A stretch of DNA of 64,000 nt from CAVPTL01 sp963794415 (GTDB lineage Bacteria > Actinomycetota > Thermoleophilia > Gaiellales > JAICJC01). A program made the position numbers and the translations under genes. The notes below the pieces were generated by a model. That model made no database searches, was not told the DNA's origin, and was given only the letters and a program-made list of their open reading frames with translations. Within the stretch, counting starts at the first letter, position 1; each line of letters begins with the position of its first letter. The stretch covers positions 1,984,001-2,048,000 of the forward strand of contig CAWCDI010000001.1 of assembly GCA_963794415.1 (NCBI GenBank). Direction: 5' to 3'. This document shows positions 20,501 to 27,500 of this stretch, piece by piece.

Positions 20501-20644
20501 TACCCTATTAGTCCGGAAGACCTCCTCTCGGAAAACGCGATCGCGGCGGGATTTCACAAAATCTGCAGCTTTTACCACAAGACGATCACGAATACTGGCC
20601 GATATCCAGTCTCAAATTACGAAAAAACGGTTATTCCAATGTGA
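14588..20644 (+). CDS. giant secreted surface protein, N-terminal 2018 aa
   Basis: Starts at the ATG at 14588, preceded by GGAGG at 8 bases; a signal peptide follows (RFVRLMNHAAARVAVIAIVCGSVGVAASS). Next come a Ser/Thr/Gly-rich linker, a domain with PVTIDPTV and the DNRLRE-type carbohydrate-binding-like region (YPIYVTGATLNLWEN, DTWNTQPGV, QFVRNWLDG), as in actinobacterial Rhs/wall-associated proteins. Five tandem Ig-like repeats of about 100 residues occupy 16582-18095, each ending ITAxGxTLVRFRAVDNAGNxSxW and an IDRTAP hinge. Further beta-rich modules and WD40-like strands (VRYVAVSPDGTSLAFTA) follow. The frame stops after NYEKTVIPM, but the next frame continues the protein (see 20628). Likely a cell-surface adhesin or binding protein; not an enzyme as far as I can see. 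Confidence 0.8.
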   Translation: MFVAARTRFVRLMNHAAARVAVIAIVCGSVGVAASSAAVGSSVAGTVGGVVSSSTSGSTTQPSTSTQTTAPGAPTSGATTAPVSTGGTDPNGPLTAQTDAEALALAAQSGRDVIVLAHLSEGQMVTAHPDGTLSDAVNPAPVRIPDASSPTGFTPVDTKLANNGEAVKPAAVVTPISFSDGGSGPLATITLPGDHQVALDWTGELPNPKLDGNTATYENALPGGIDVHLQAGVDGFEQSWIITSAPQQALSLRIPLDLNGLTAKRDDSGDIDLVDTNGKLVGTIGQVQMWGAGGETSDDRPFSTVVDSKIVADDSGAATLVVTPDPQFFSQPGLEYPVTIDPTVTTASTDIISDYLVNSGSPTHIYRTDSSAKDLQTGSGNGTAKNRSYFKFTAPTAVSSPSYPIYVTGATLNLWENDAATTCGTKTAMEVHNVAAAVTGSGSDTWNTQPGVGTNEWGYLKTDTGANATTCAAGTVSPKNTDSDTSGSGTGNMGQFVRNWLDGSADYPWQLVITATTETSTAQWKHFNSDKYGSNPPTLTIDYVYRPNVPTSLSADPIFDPVPTLTATYSDPTTPTADAGYLKFQVARNSGTLTDTLMPTSGTVASGTAETTPSFASAWSANDSINWDVRGCKPVSDTSSTGVTLQDCSAAAPTTSGETFTWTPDTTDPNPPTSLSGTDGAWHTDASKTVTASGGSDTSGGSGFSHYEHRDATNGGSWSSWSSGATDTISAEGTTIVQFRSVDNVGRSSNPYPSSPTSTSTVKLDRTAPATPTIGTGMGGTGSWVTSASVDFTPSSSDTTSGIAYYNYRTSTDGTTWSASTALPSSPLSITAAGTTYVQFQAVDNAGNQSSWGPSNGASNTAMIDRIAPAAPTVGGSDSSWHNSTVTISASAGSDTGGSGLTGYEYQKSGDGGSTWLPTTPTAGSSVGITAEGTTLVRFRSVDGAGNRSGWAPTTNGPDNTAKIDLTSPSDPTSFSGGSLSWQDVASVDVTVSGSTDTGGSGVGHYEYRTQTNGGSWSTASTAASDEATVSAEGETLIQFRAVDVAGNTSAWAPTTSVAGNTVRIDRTAPTAPTTVSGGSYTWTPGEVDITASGSTDTGGSGVAHYEYETSNDGGSTWSSTPTSGATAAITATGETLVRFRAVDNAGNSSSGWVPASNSAANTARIGTYAPTISSSTHDDDTEGSIATTFDASWADPVGMTGVTGYAVVLDQAPSTTPAATVTQTESTFEAADLDPGTYYLHVRATDGTAWSNSGTFEFTVLGLMEPTDAGTSDGTVLLETPMPHGATAVRFQFRTSDDNDWNTIPDNRLATMDDNSTTQPVDRDPSTGASYELKWDAAATSSDDSGVDADNSIAGANEYVSVRAVMTSTSDDEIIVPTNVVLLDMTKPRALAITPDAPTDGGYITGTSPAVSWSPDPADTDIAGYSVVVDGTSDTVPAATISTTDTSTTATSSVAATKYVHVRPVDEAGNWGTTQTVKMEFEPMLVTSPLPESSADGSAPLDLGITTSETSYICWAYQTPAQDDTGGWTDVPAADVSEDETAIDSWPVTAPAGTHDLSWSNFADATGIDDYPGLIRLSAWSVPTATSDCDGDDTEQIGETTVEFSPSDTESESEAMAPLHSHAFALDEETETDPIATGDGRIFFSAYNLSSGHTLYHAAMADGTEPTSLGEGDASQGVSASADGAVVAQEEPGDGRCDSSILLTTLDGTTSVTVDGSVRYVAVSPDGTSLAFTAEMCDPITGDYLDRTALFVVSTSTPPSTTVEFGDNRIAGGTDLATVPEGPVFTADSKELIWRDRVDGGPDTIELTPIDPENPDDLSEGTLFTSSESEPLNETGLAATASTTDTTLVLAIPVGNNDIKLIYSDSLQSVLDSDPANSTDTVSVPQLEDADPIQLGPWSPSGAYLLVGRRDPDGGYDLDALNSITEVYHHLRHVEDVEYAPTSWTGLSTDPTVLGLQYRPHMFFDSLEKWYPISPEDLLSENAIAAGFHKICSFYHKTITNTGRYPVSNYEKTVIPM

Positions 20645-21530
20645 TAGCAACGTCTACGAGGGCGCCGGAGCGACCGAGGCGGATCAAGTCAGAGCGGCAC
20701 TGAACGGAGACAGCCCTCCTGAGACCCTGCCGGGCGGCTGGATCTCTGACGATCTGAACGCCTTGGACATCGATGGCACGATGAGTCCGGACGATTCCGA
20801 CTACCCCTCGGTATTCGGCTCCGATCCCTGCTGCGACCCAGACTCCGCGGCCGGCAGCAAACAGTTCGTTTACGAGACGTCCAACGAGGACTCGACCGTC
20901 CTCTACTTGGAATACTGGTTCTACTACCGTTTTAACTCGACCTCGGACATCCCAGTGCCCGTGGTCAGCGACTTCGACCATCACCAAAGCGACTGGGAGA
21001 ACGTGACCGTCGCGGTGGATACGGATACGCATGCTGGCAAGATATTGTGGGTAAGCTACTCACAACATCGGAACAACTTCAAGTACACGCCTGACGAGCT
21101 CGCCACGCTGGGTGCTCTGGACGATACCCATGCACGAGCCTACGTTGCCGCCGGAACCCACGCAAACTATCCAGAGACCTGCACCAGTGAATTCTGCGAC
21201 AACTATGACGTCGGCGCTCCCGGCGCTGAGGCAAACCATACCGGTGCTAATGAGTGGATGAACGACGACGACGCAGTTTGCGCTCGGCTCTGCGTGGACA
21301 ACGTCACTGACTACCCCGACATCTTCGAAAACTGGACATACCGTTGGGGACTTCATGATATAGACTCGGACCCCTCTTCAGAGGTTCCGTTTGGCACGGC
21401 GCCGAACTCACCAGGGCATGGTGACAATCTTATACCGTTCTACGACCCTGCCGACCCGGGCCATCTCGTGGAAGGGTCGGACCATGATCCCCACGTCGCG
21501 CCGCCGATCGTCTACGGGCCGCGACACTAA
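20628..21530 (+). CDS. C-terminal Vps62-like domain of the surface protein
   Basis: Continuation, one base out of frame, of the protein starting at 14588; the shift falls in six A at 20622-20627, and five would join NYEK to RLFQCDSNVYEG. It has no start codon or ribosome binding site of its own at a sensible place. The region holds VLYLEYWFYYRFN, FDHHQSDWENVTVAVD, ILWVSYSQH and ARAYVAAGTHANYP, the hallmark strands of the Vps62 domain found in secreted bacterial and fungal proteins, followed by a Cys/Asp-rich stretch and a PxHG end. As one gene the protein would have about 2,310 residues. Confidence 0.7.
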   Translation, partial: RLFQCDSNVYEGAGATEADQVRAALNGDSPPETLPGGWISDDLNALDIDGTMSPDDSDYPSVFGSDPCCDPDSAAGSKQFVYETSNEDSTVLYLEYWFYYRFNSTSDIPVPVVSDFDHHQSDWENVTVAVDTDTHAGKILWVSYSQHRNNFKYTPDELATLGALDDTHARAYVAAGTHANYPETCTSEFCDNYDVGAPGAEANHTGANEWMNDDDAVCARLCVDNVTDYPDIFENWTYRWGLHDIDSDPSSEVPFGTAPNSPGHGDNLIPFYDPADPGHLVEGSDHDPHVAPPIVYGPRH

Positions 21531-21545
21531 GGCCAGCCAGCCAAG

Positions 21546-22100
21546 ATGCCGATAACTCCTCCAATGAGGGATACCCGCTCCGAGACCAGCCCTGGTCGCC
21601 GTTTCAGCCGAGTCCTAGTCGTGGGCCTGGCATTAGCCGCTATACTCGCGGTCGGCGTGCTCGCGTTGGGCGACTACGCGACGCGGCATTTCGGCGAGAA
21701 CCAAGGCGGTGGCGGCGCGCCTTCCGGAAGTGAGCAGGTTCACGCATTCGCAGACGGCGCCGGTTACCGGGTCTATTGGCTGGGCGAGCCCGCCGCGTCA
21801 CCGTCGACGATCACCGCAGAGCCAGAGCATCGGTTTGTAACCGTCAGGCAGCTCGTGTCTCTCGGGGGTGCACTTCACGCGGTGCGGACAGTAACGTTCT
21901 ACGCGCAAGGCTTTAGAATTCCGGCGCCTAAGTACTTCCTGCCGACATCACCCGGACCCGTCGTCCTGGCTCGAGCAACGTTCGCAAACGGGGAGAGGGC
22001 GTGGGTCATATGTGATCACGCGGCGTCAGGCTCTACGCTCACGCGCCTGCGTCTACTTGCGAAGCGCCAACTCCAAGCTGTTCACGCGACCCAGTCGTAG
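21546..22100 (+). CDS. membrane-anchored hypothetical protein
   Basis: 184 aa, with one N-terminal hydrophobic segment (VLVVGLALAAILAVGVLALGD, about residues 23-43) after a basic stretch, so an anchored extracytoplasmic protein. The remaining 140 residues show YRVYWLGEPA and HAVRTVTFYAQGF with no recognised family. It begins 15 bases after the surface-protein stop and is probably co-transcribed with it. The second ATG at 21564 is a possible alternative start. Confidence 0.65.
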   Translation: MPITPPMRDTRSETSPGRRFSRVLVVGLALAAILAVGVLALGDYATRHFGENQGGGGAPSGSEQVHAFADGAGYRVYWLGEPAASPSTITAEPEHRFVTVRQLVSLGGALHAVRTVTFYAQGFRIPAPKYFLPTSPGPVVLARATFANGERAWVICDHAASGSTLTRLRLLAKRQLQAVHATQS

Positions 22101-22438
22101 CTTTTCAAGGGCTTGGAGTTGATCCGGTCTGGTTGTTGTGAGCAAAGGCCCCATTGCGGTGGCGGCCGTCGCCCACGAGCCGCGTTCGGCCGTACCTGCC
22201 GCTGCCCCCGGGCAGCGCTGGCTCAATAGGTCGAGTGCGGCCGCTGCCCCGGGCCAGGTGGTCATTCAGCGCTCGATCTTTCGGTAGCTGACGCACGGGT
22301 GGAGATATCTCAGAGCGGGACAGTCCACGCGTAGTCTTAGCGCCCAAACCGTGTCTGGGACACCGAACACGTCCCGCTCGGCCTATCACGCCAGCTCGTG
22401 CCACGACACCCGATCAGGCGATCGGTCGCCGCGCGTGC

Positions 22439-22615
22439 GTGAGCGCGGCAGTCAAAGCCGAGGCTGTCATCACCGGGGCCGAGGAGATCCAGCCGACGGT
22501 GCCTATCCCTAGCAGGGACGGCGTGGTCATCGAGGTGTCTGCCTGCGTCCTTCGCAACGCAGCCATCGCCCTCTACACCTGGGGCTGCGAGCAGGGACTC
22601 ATCCGGCGCGCTTAG
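22439..22615 (+). CDS. possible 58-aa ORF
   Basis: GTG-started frame reading VSAAVKAEAVITGAEEIQP ... VSACVLRNAAIALYTWGCEQGL. Composition is protein-like, with two cysteines, but there is no ribosome binding site and the 3' end overlaps the convergent ORF at 22599. May be a fragment. The rest of 22101-22438 shows no gene. Confidence 0.25.
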   Translation: MSAAVKAEAVITGAEEIQPTVPIPSRDGVVIEVSACVLRNAAIALYTWGCEQGLIRRA

Positions 22616-22742
22616 TCTCGATCGGCGGGTTCCCGCGCTCTTGCCAGTCCGCCAAGCCGGGATCCGGCTCGCTCGGAAAGCTGTCAGGAGGAGGATCAGA
22701 CACGATTGGATCTGATTGCGCCGGGTCAGTCTCAGCCATCAT
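22599..22742 (-). CDS. small acidic Pro/Asp-rich protein, 47 aa
   Basis: Starts on a double ATG at 22742/22739 and is acidic and proline-rich (AETDPAQSDPIVSDPPPDSF, then WQERGNPPIETKRAG). GGAGGAG lies about 11 bases upstream, inside the end of the preceding gene, whose TAA touches this ATG, so the two are coupled. WQERGNPP suggests a degraded or minimal family member, but I recognise none. Last gene of a three-gene minus-strand run. Confidence 0.5.
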   Translation of the reverse strand: MMAETDPAQSDPIVSDPPPDSFPSEPDPGLADWQERGNPPIETKRAG

Positions 22743-23109
22743 TTACTCACGATCTCCTCCCATCAGCCCGCTCCTGGACCGCGCACTCCGCTCGGTGATC
22801 TGCACGGCATCGGGGCAGAACGAATGACGAAGCTGGGGCGACGCGTGGTCGGCACACTGCGCGCAAAGTAGCGCTTGGGCCCGGATAGATCCTCCTCGAG
22901 CTGGTGTGTGGGTGAGGTCGCGGCTGATTAAACCATCCTCCGCCTCCGACGATACTGTTCCGCAGCTTCGGATCAGGTTCACCCGGGAACCGATTCCGCG
23001 GTATCTTGGGTTCGTTCTTAGGGGCGGTGTTCACCGGTTTGGGCTTGGGCTGTCGCTTTTTATCGCTCATCGGACGTGTGGGATTAAGACGGATACGAGT
23101 ACCAAGCAT
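22743..23109 (-). pseudogene. small Cys/His protein, probably frameshifted
   Basis: The ATG at 23109 follows GGAGGTAGC and opens MLGTRIRLNPTRPMSDKK, then a Lys/Pro-rich segment to PGEPDPKLRNSIVGGGG. The protein-like continuation (LISRDLTHTPARGGS, LLCAQCADHASPQLRHSFC) lies one base away; removing one T near 22930 joins them and leads to the TAA touching the next ATG. The CxxC...H...C pattern hints at a zinc site. Its start overlaps the end of the upstream membrane-protein gene. Confidence 0.4.
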
Positions 23110-23545
23110 GCTACCTCCACCACCAGCCACCACTGGGCCCGGCGCAGATTCCTCGCCTTGTTCTCCACGGCCTCCGTGTTCGTGTTGTAGCTCTCGATCA
23201 GGTTCTCGATTAGCTGCGCGCGAACGTGCTCCGGAGTTCGGAGCTTGTACCGTTTCCAGAGCGGCTCCGGAGCTGGATCACGGCGCCACGGCTTAATCTC
23301 CCAGGCACGGTGGCCGTACCAAACGAGAAGCCCGAACGGGGCTAGGTCGGCCACGAATAGAGCACCCGACGACCACGACTCCACCGGCGGGCGGAGGGAC
23401 ACGACGAGCGCGAGCAACCCGGCGCCGATGCCGAGGATCTGCTGGGCGCGGCTATTGAGCGTATCGACCTGCGCGAACTGTCCAAGTAGTTGATCCCTGA
23501 CTTCTTCGTGGATAATCCGGATCGTCTCCGGCGGTGGGTCATCAT
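23067..23545 (-). CDS. membrane protein with start disrupted
   Basis: Clear coding sequence: ETIRIIHEEVRDQLLGQFAQVDTLNSRAQQ, a first hydrophobic stretch GIGAGLLALVVSL, a second LFVADLAPFGLLVWYG, a soluble helix (RYKLRTPEHVRAQLIENL, SYNTNTEAVENKARNLRRAQ) and a final membrane segment WWLVVEVACLVLVSVLIP. The main frame has no good start codon; ATG-ATG at 23545 leads into it if one C is added near 23538-23541. Function unknown. First of a three-gene minus-strand run with short overlaps. Confidence 0.6.
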
Positions 23546-24103
23546 TGGGGCTGGCTATCGCTGATCCCTCGGCTCGCGGGATTGCCTCCTGCTGCGTGCT
23601 GAGCCCGCGAGATCGTTCGCAACGACGAAGAACGTCCCACTACTCCAAGACGCGCGGAGACGCGTCACCTTCCACCCCCATCGGCATTAGGAACGACATC
23701 TCTGCTATTCGCTGGCATTGCTAGCCTCCCTTGGACGAACGTGCGTACGTTGCAGAGAATACCAGGTGCGCTGGCGACGCTCAGTGCAACACCCGTTGGG
23801 ACACCTCGTCCGACCCCTTCGCCGTTCAAACAGTTGGCCGGCGGGAGGTTCGGGCCCACGATCGATCGCAGCCAGCCTGACCCACTTCAGCTCCGTCCCA
23901 GGTCGGCAACACGCTGGTCGTGCACGATGGCCCAGCACAGTCGCGTCACACTCGCGGTCCGCCAACCGGGCGGTTCAAACGTCGGTGGCGAGCGGAGCTG
24001 CTTCAAGGCCCGCGGTGTTTAAGGATACGGATGTGCTGGCGGCTCGCGGCTGATCCGGATATCGCGGCGTCATGCACGAAGTTCTGGTCGCCTCGGAGCG
24101 TTC
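23546..24103. other. no gene recognised
   Basis: About 560 bases between the membrane-protein start and repeat copy 1. Only short conflicting frames; no repeat or RNA seen. Confidence 0.4.
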
Positions 24104-24320
24104 GGGTGATGGTTTGGTGACTGTGTTTGTGCGGCCTGGTTGGGCGGATCGCGATTGTGGCGAGGGTTGTTCTGGATCCTCAGGCCCGGCGGTCACGTCG
24201 CGGTTGCGGCTCAACCATGCGGATCGGAGGCGTGGAGCGGCGGGGGTGGGATTCGAACCCACGATCGAGGTTGACCCCCGATGCCGGTTTCAAGACAGGT
24301 GTGCTGGTCTTCATGACCAG
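24104..24320 (-). repeat. tRNA-like repeat family, copy 1
   Basis: Reads on the minus strand, the only copy in this orientation. Order 5' to 3': hairpin CTGGTC-loop-GACCAG; GTCTTGAAACC anticodon-arm-like segment (one A fewer than other copies); long variable-arm-like hairpin (ATCGGGG / CCTCGAT); T-arm GTGGGTTCGAATCCCAC; CCCCGCCG; then about 130 bases ending in the conserved tail CACAAACACAGTCACC and AACCATCACC. The tRNA part is at 24238-24320. No matching 5' acceptor strand or D-arm, so not a functional tRNA. Confidence 0.85.
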
Positions 24321-24351
24321 AACCGGGCCGACTGACCACAGTCGCTCATCG

Positions 24352-24558
24352 CTAACTGTCTAGATCCGTGTCGTCGTCGACCTCGAGTTCGACTGTGAGG
24401 CCCGGGGCGAGATACGCCTCGAAGCACGATTGATGCATGCCAAACGTTTGTCGAGTTAGCACGTCAGGCTTCCTAAACTGACCCTCGAGATAGTCGTCGC
24501 GGCCCACTGGCCGACCACAAAAGCAGCACAACAGCATCCGAGATGGATCGAAGACCAT
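24352..24558 (-). CDS. small zinc-type protein, candidate Rhs immunity
   Basis: 68 aa with CCFCGRPVG near the N-terminus and HQSCFEAYL later, a CxxC plus HxxC set likely to bind zinc; the end is acidic (LEVDDDTDLDS). AAAGGAG precedes the ATG by 6 bases. It lies 38 bases downstream of, and in the same direction as, the Rhs toxin end, the position where the immunity gene of a polymorphic toxin is normally found. No match to a named immunity family is claimed; the role is inferred from position and size. Confidence 0.6.
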   Translation of the reverse strand: MVFDPSRMLLCCFCGRPVGRDDYLEGQFRKPDVLTRQTFGMHQSCFEAYLAPGLTVELEVDDDTDLDS

Positions 24559-24596
24559 AGATACTCTCCTTTACACAATTGATGTACGTTACCGCG

Positions 24597-27500
24597 CTAT
24601 CGGTAGTCACGCCATCTACCGCTCTTGATCCTAGCGTCTACCTGCCGCTGGGGCACGTCCTTTATCGTCGTAATGACGCCATTGTCCTTCGGGTTTGATG
24701 GATCTCGAATTACCACGTCACTGGTTCCGTCGCCGTTGTCGCGGACGTAGACGAGTCTGTTCCCCTGATGATAGACCTCGCCATCGCGAATTACTTCTTC
24801 CTCGTCGACGTCGTCTCCCAGTTTCCCGTGGATGTCGCGGGGAGTAAGTGACTCACCGGAGTCTTCGTCCGAGTTCTTGGCGTTGAGGTTATCGCTGGGT
24901 GGCCGGACGGCAGTACCGTTCGTGCTTTTTATGTGGTTGAGGTATTGGGAGAGTTCGCCGCCGAGGTAGTAGGCGCCGTACACGACGAGTACTCCGGTGC
25001 CGGCAAGGACGGAGGCCGCGATGCACGTCGGCACGTCTACGCATAATGCCAGCGCGGCCACTTCCGGCCCGTTCCCACTTGGGTCGAGGTAGTTGATGGG
25101 GTCGTCGCCGCTGTAGGCGTAGAGGTTGGCGTTGGGGTCGCCGGAGAGTCCGGCGGGGTCTTGGCTGATGAAGCGGTTGGTGGTGGGTGAGTAGTAGCGG
25201 GCGCCGTCGTAGACGAGGCTGGTTGGGTCGAGTTCGCGGTTGATGTATTGGTGGGTGTTTGCCGAGGCGGTGCCGGTCGTGGTGGGGTTTCCGAATGGGT
25301 CGTAGGTGTAGCTGGTGGCGACGGTGCCGGACGAGCTGGCCAGCGCGATGGTTGAGCCTCGGATGTCGGTGAGCAGGTCTTGGACGTTTGAGCCGTCGTC
25401 GCGGGTGTAGGTGGCGCCGCTGCTGGGGTTGGCGAGGTAGTTGACGGTTGGGGTGGAGGACCCGTCCTGTTCTTGGACGACGGTGTCGCTGTCGTAGAGG
25501 TATTGGGTGGTGGTGGCGGCGAATGTGGCTGAGCTGCGGCGGCCGAGTGGGTCGTAGGTGAAGCTTGCCGTGGGTGATCCGCCGGTGATCGCGGTGAGTT
25601 CTTGGCGGTCGTTCCAGGTGTAGGTGTTGGTGCCGTCGCCTGTGAGTTGGCCGTTGTTGTCGTAGCTGAGGCTGGTTGGGGAGCCGCCGTTTTGGGTGTA
25701 GCTGGTGAGTTGGTTGGCGCTGTTGTAGCTGCCGGTGAATGTCTGGGGCAGCGTGATTCGGGCGTAGCTGCCGTCTTCGGCGATTTGGCGGCCGTCGGGG
25801 CCGTTGGTGTAGTTGATGGCGCCGAGTGTGGTGGCGCTGTGGGTGTAGGTGATGGCGGTGGTGGCGCCTGCTGGATCGAGGGTGTAGGCCTCTTGGATGC
25901 CGTCGGGCAGGCTGGTGCTGGTCTGTTGGCCGGCGGCGTTGTAGCCGAGTTGGACGCTGGCGGTGTCTTGGTCGATCTCGGTGAGCTGGTTGTCGGGGTT
26001 GTAGGTGTAGTCGATCTCGTCCTGGCCGGAGACGGTGGTGGTTTCGGGGTTTCCGGCTGGGTCGTAGGTGTAGGTGATGGTGCCGCGTGGTGAGCCGGCG
26101 CCTGCTTTGGTGGTGGTTTCGGTCAGGACTTGGTCGAGGCCGTCGTAGGTGTAGTCGATGGTGGCGCTGGGTGCGCTTGTGGTGGAGTCGGTGATCTCGG
26201 TGATCCGGTTTCCGTCATCCCAGGTCTGGTCGACTTTGAACTGGTAGCTTGCGCCGGATTTACCGTAGGTGATCTCGGTCGGCCGGTCGAGGTCGTCGTA
26301 GGTGTAGGCGGTCTCGTGGCCGTCGCGGTCGGTGTCTGTGAGCAGGTTTCCGTTGCCGTCCCAGGTGGTGGTCTCGGTGTGTGGCGTGGGTGCTGAGTCG
26401 GTGTATGTGGCGACCCGGTTCATGGGGTCGTAGGTGTAGGTTGAGACGTTTGAGTCTGGGTCGGTGACGGTGAGCACGTTGCCGTTTCCGTCGTAGGTGT
26501 AGCTGGTCTGGTTTCCGGCCGGATCGGTGCTTGTGAGTAGGTCGTTTGCCGCGTCGTAGGTGGCTGAGGTGGTGAGACCGTCGGCGTCGGTTGTGGCGAC
26601 GGTTGCCCCGGCGTTATCGACGAACTGGCTGGTGGTGTCGCCGTTGGGGTTGGTGAACGAGGTTGGGTCTCCGAGCGTGTAGCCGAAGGTGCTTGTGTGG
26701 TTGAGCGGGTCGGTGACGGTCGCGATGTGATCGCCGTCCCAGGTGTAGGCCCAGGTGTGGCTTCGTGCGTCGGTGATGGTGTCGAGCTCGCCCTTGTCGT
26801 TGTAGGCGTAGGAGGTGGTCTGGGTGAGTGGATCGGTTTGTGAGGAGAGCTGGTGGAACGGCCCGTCGTAGGTGTAGTCGGTGGAGACGGCGTCGCCAGT
26901 GCCGGCGAGTTGGGTGATCTCGGTCGGCTGGCCGTAGCTGTTGTAGGTGTAGTCGGTTTCTCGGCCGCGTTGGTCGGTGGTGCTGGTGACTGCGCCGGTG
27001 GTGGGGTCGCGGTCATAGCTCGTTGTTCGAGCGTCGGCGGTGCCGTAGGCGGCGGTTTGGGAGCTGACGTTTCCGTCGCTGTCAAAGACGTATCGGGTGG
27101 TGTTTCCGTTGGGGTCTTCGACGTCGGTGTGGACAACTGCGCCCATCGACTCGGTGTAGGTGAACTGGTATTCGCCGCTGTCTCCGAGCGTTTGGGTGTG
27201 GATGCGGTCAGACGAGTCGTAGGTGTTGGTCAGGAAGGTTGTCGAGTTTGGGTCCTCGACGGTGAGGATCTGATCAGTTTTTCCGCTGGCGTTGTTCCAG
27301 CCGTAGGCGGTGGTGCCGCCGTTTACGTCTTCGACGCTGGTCAGGCGCTGGTCGGTGTCGTAGGTGTAGGAGACTGAGCGGCCGGCCTGATCGGTTGCCT
27401 GGCTGATGCAGGTGGGGCAGTTGGCCGAATCGTGGGCGAACTCGATCATGCGACCGCCGGTGGCGGTGATCTTTGAGATCAGACCGTCGTCGTGGTCGAT

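Noticed and set aside
25602..27377. Long Gly/Val-rich plus-strand ORFs opposite the Rhs gene
   Set aside because: Composition follows from mirror-frame codon bias of the Rhs repeats; no ribosome binding sites or domains.
25170..27400. Periodic GGTGTAGGTGTA-like pattern resembling a tandem repeat or CRISPR
   Set aside because: It is the complement of Rhs YD-repeat codons; spacing is irregular and there are no unique spacers between identical repeats.
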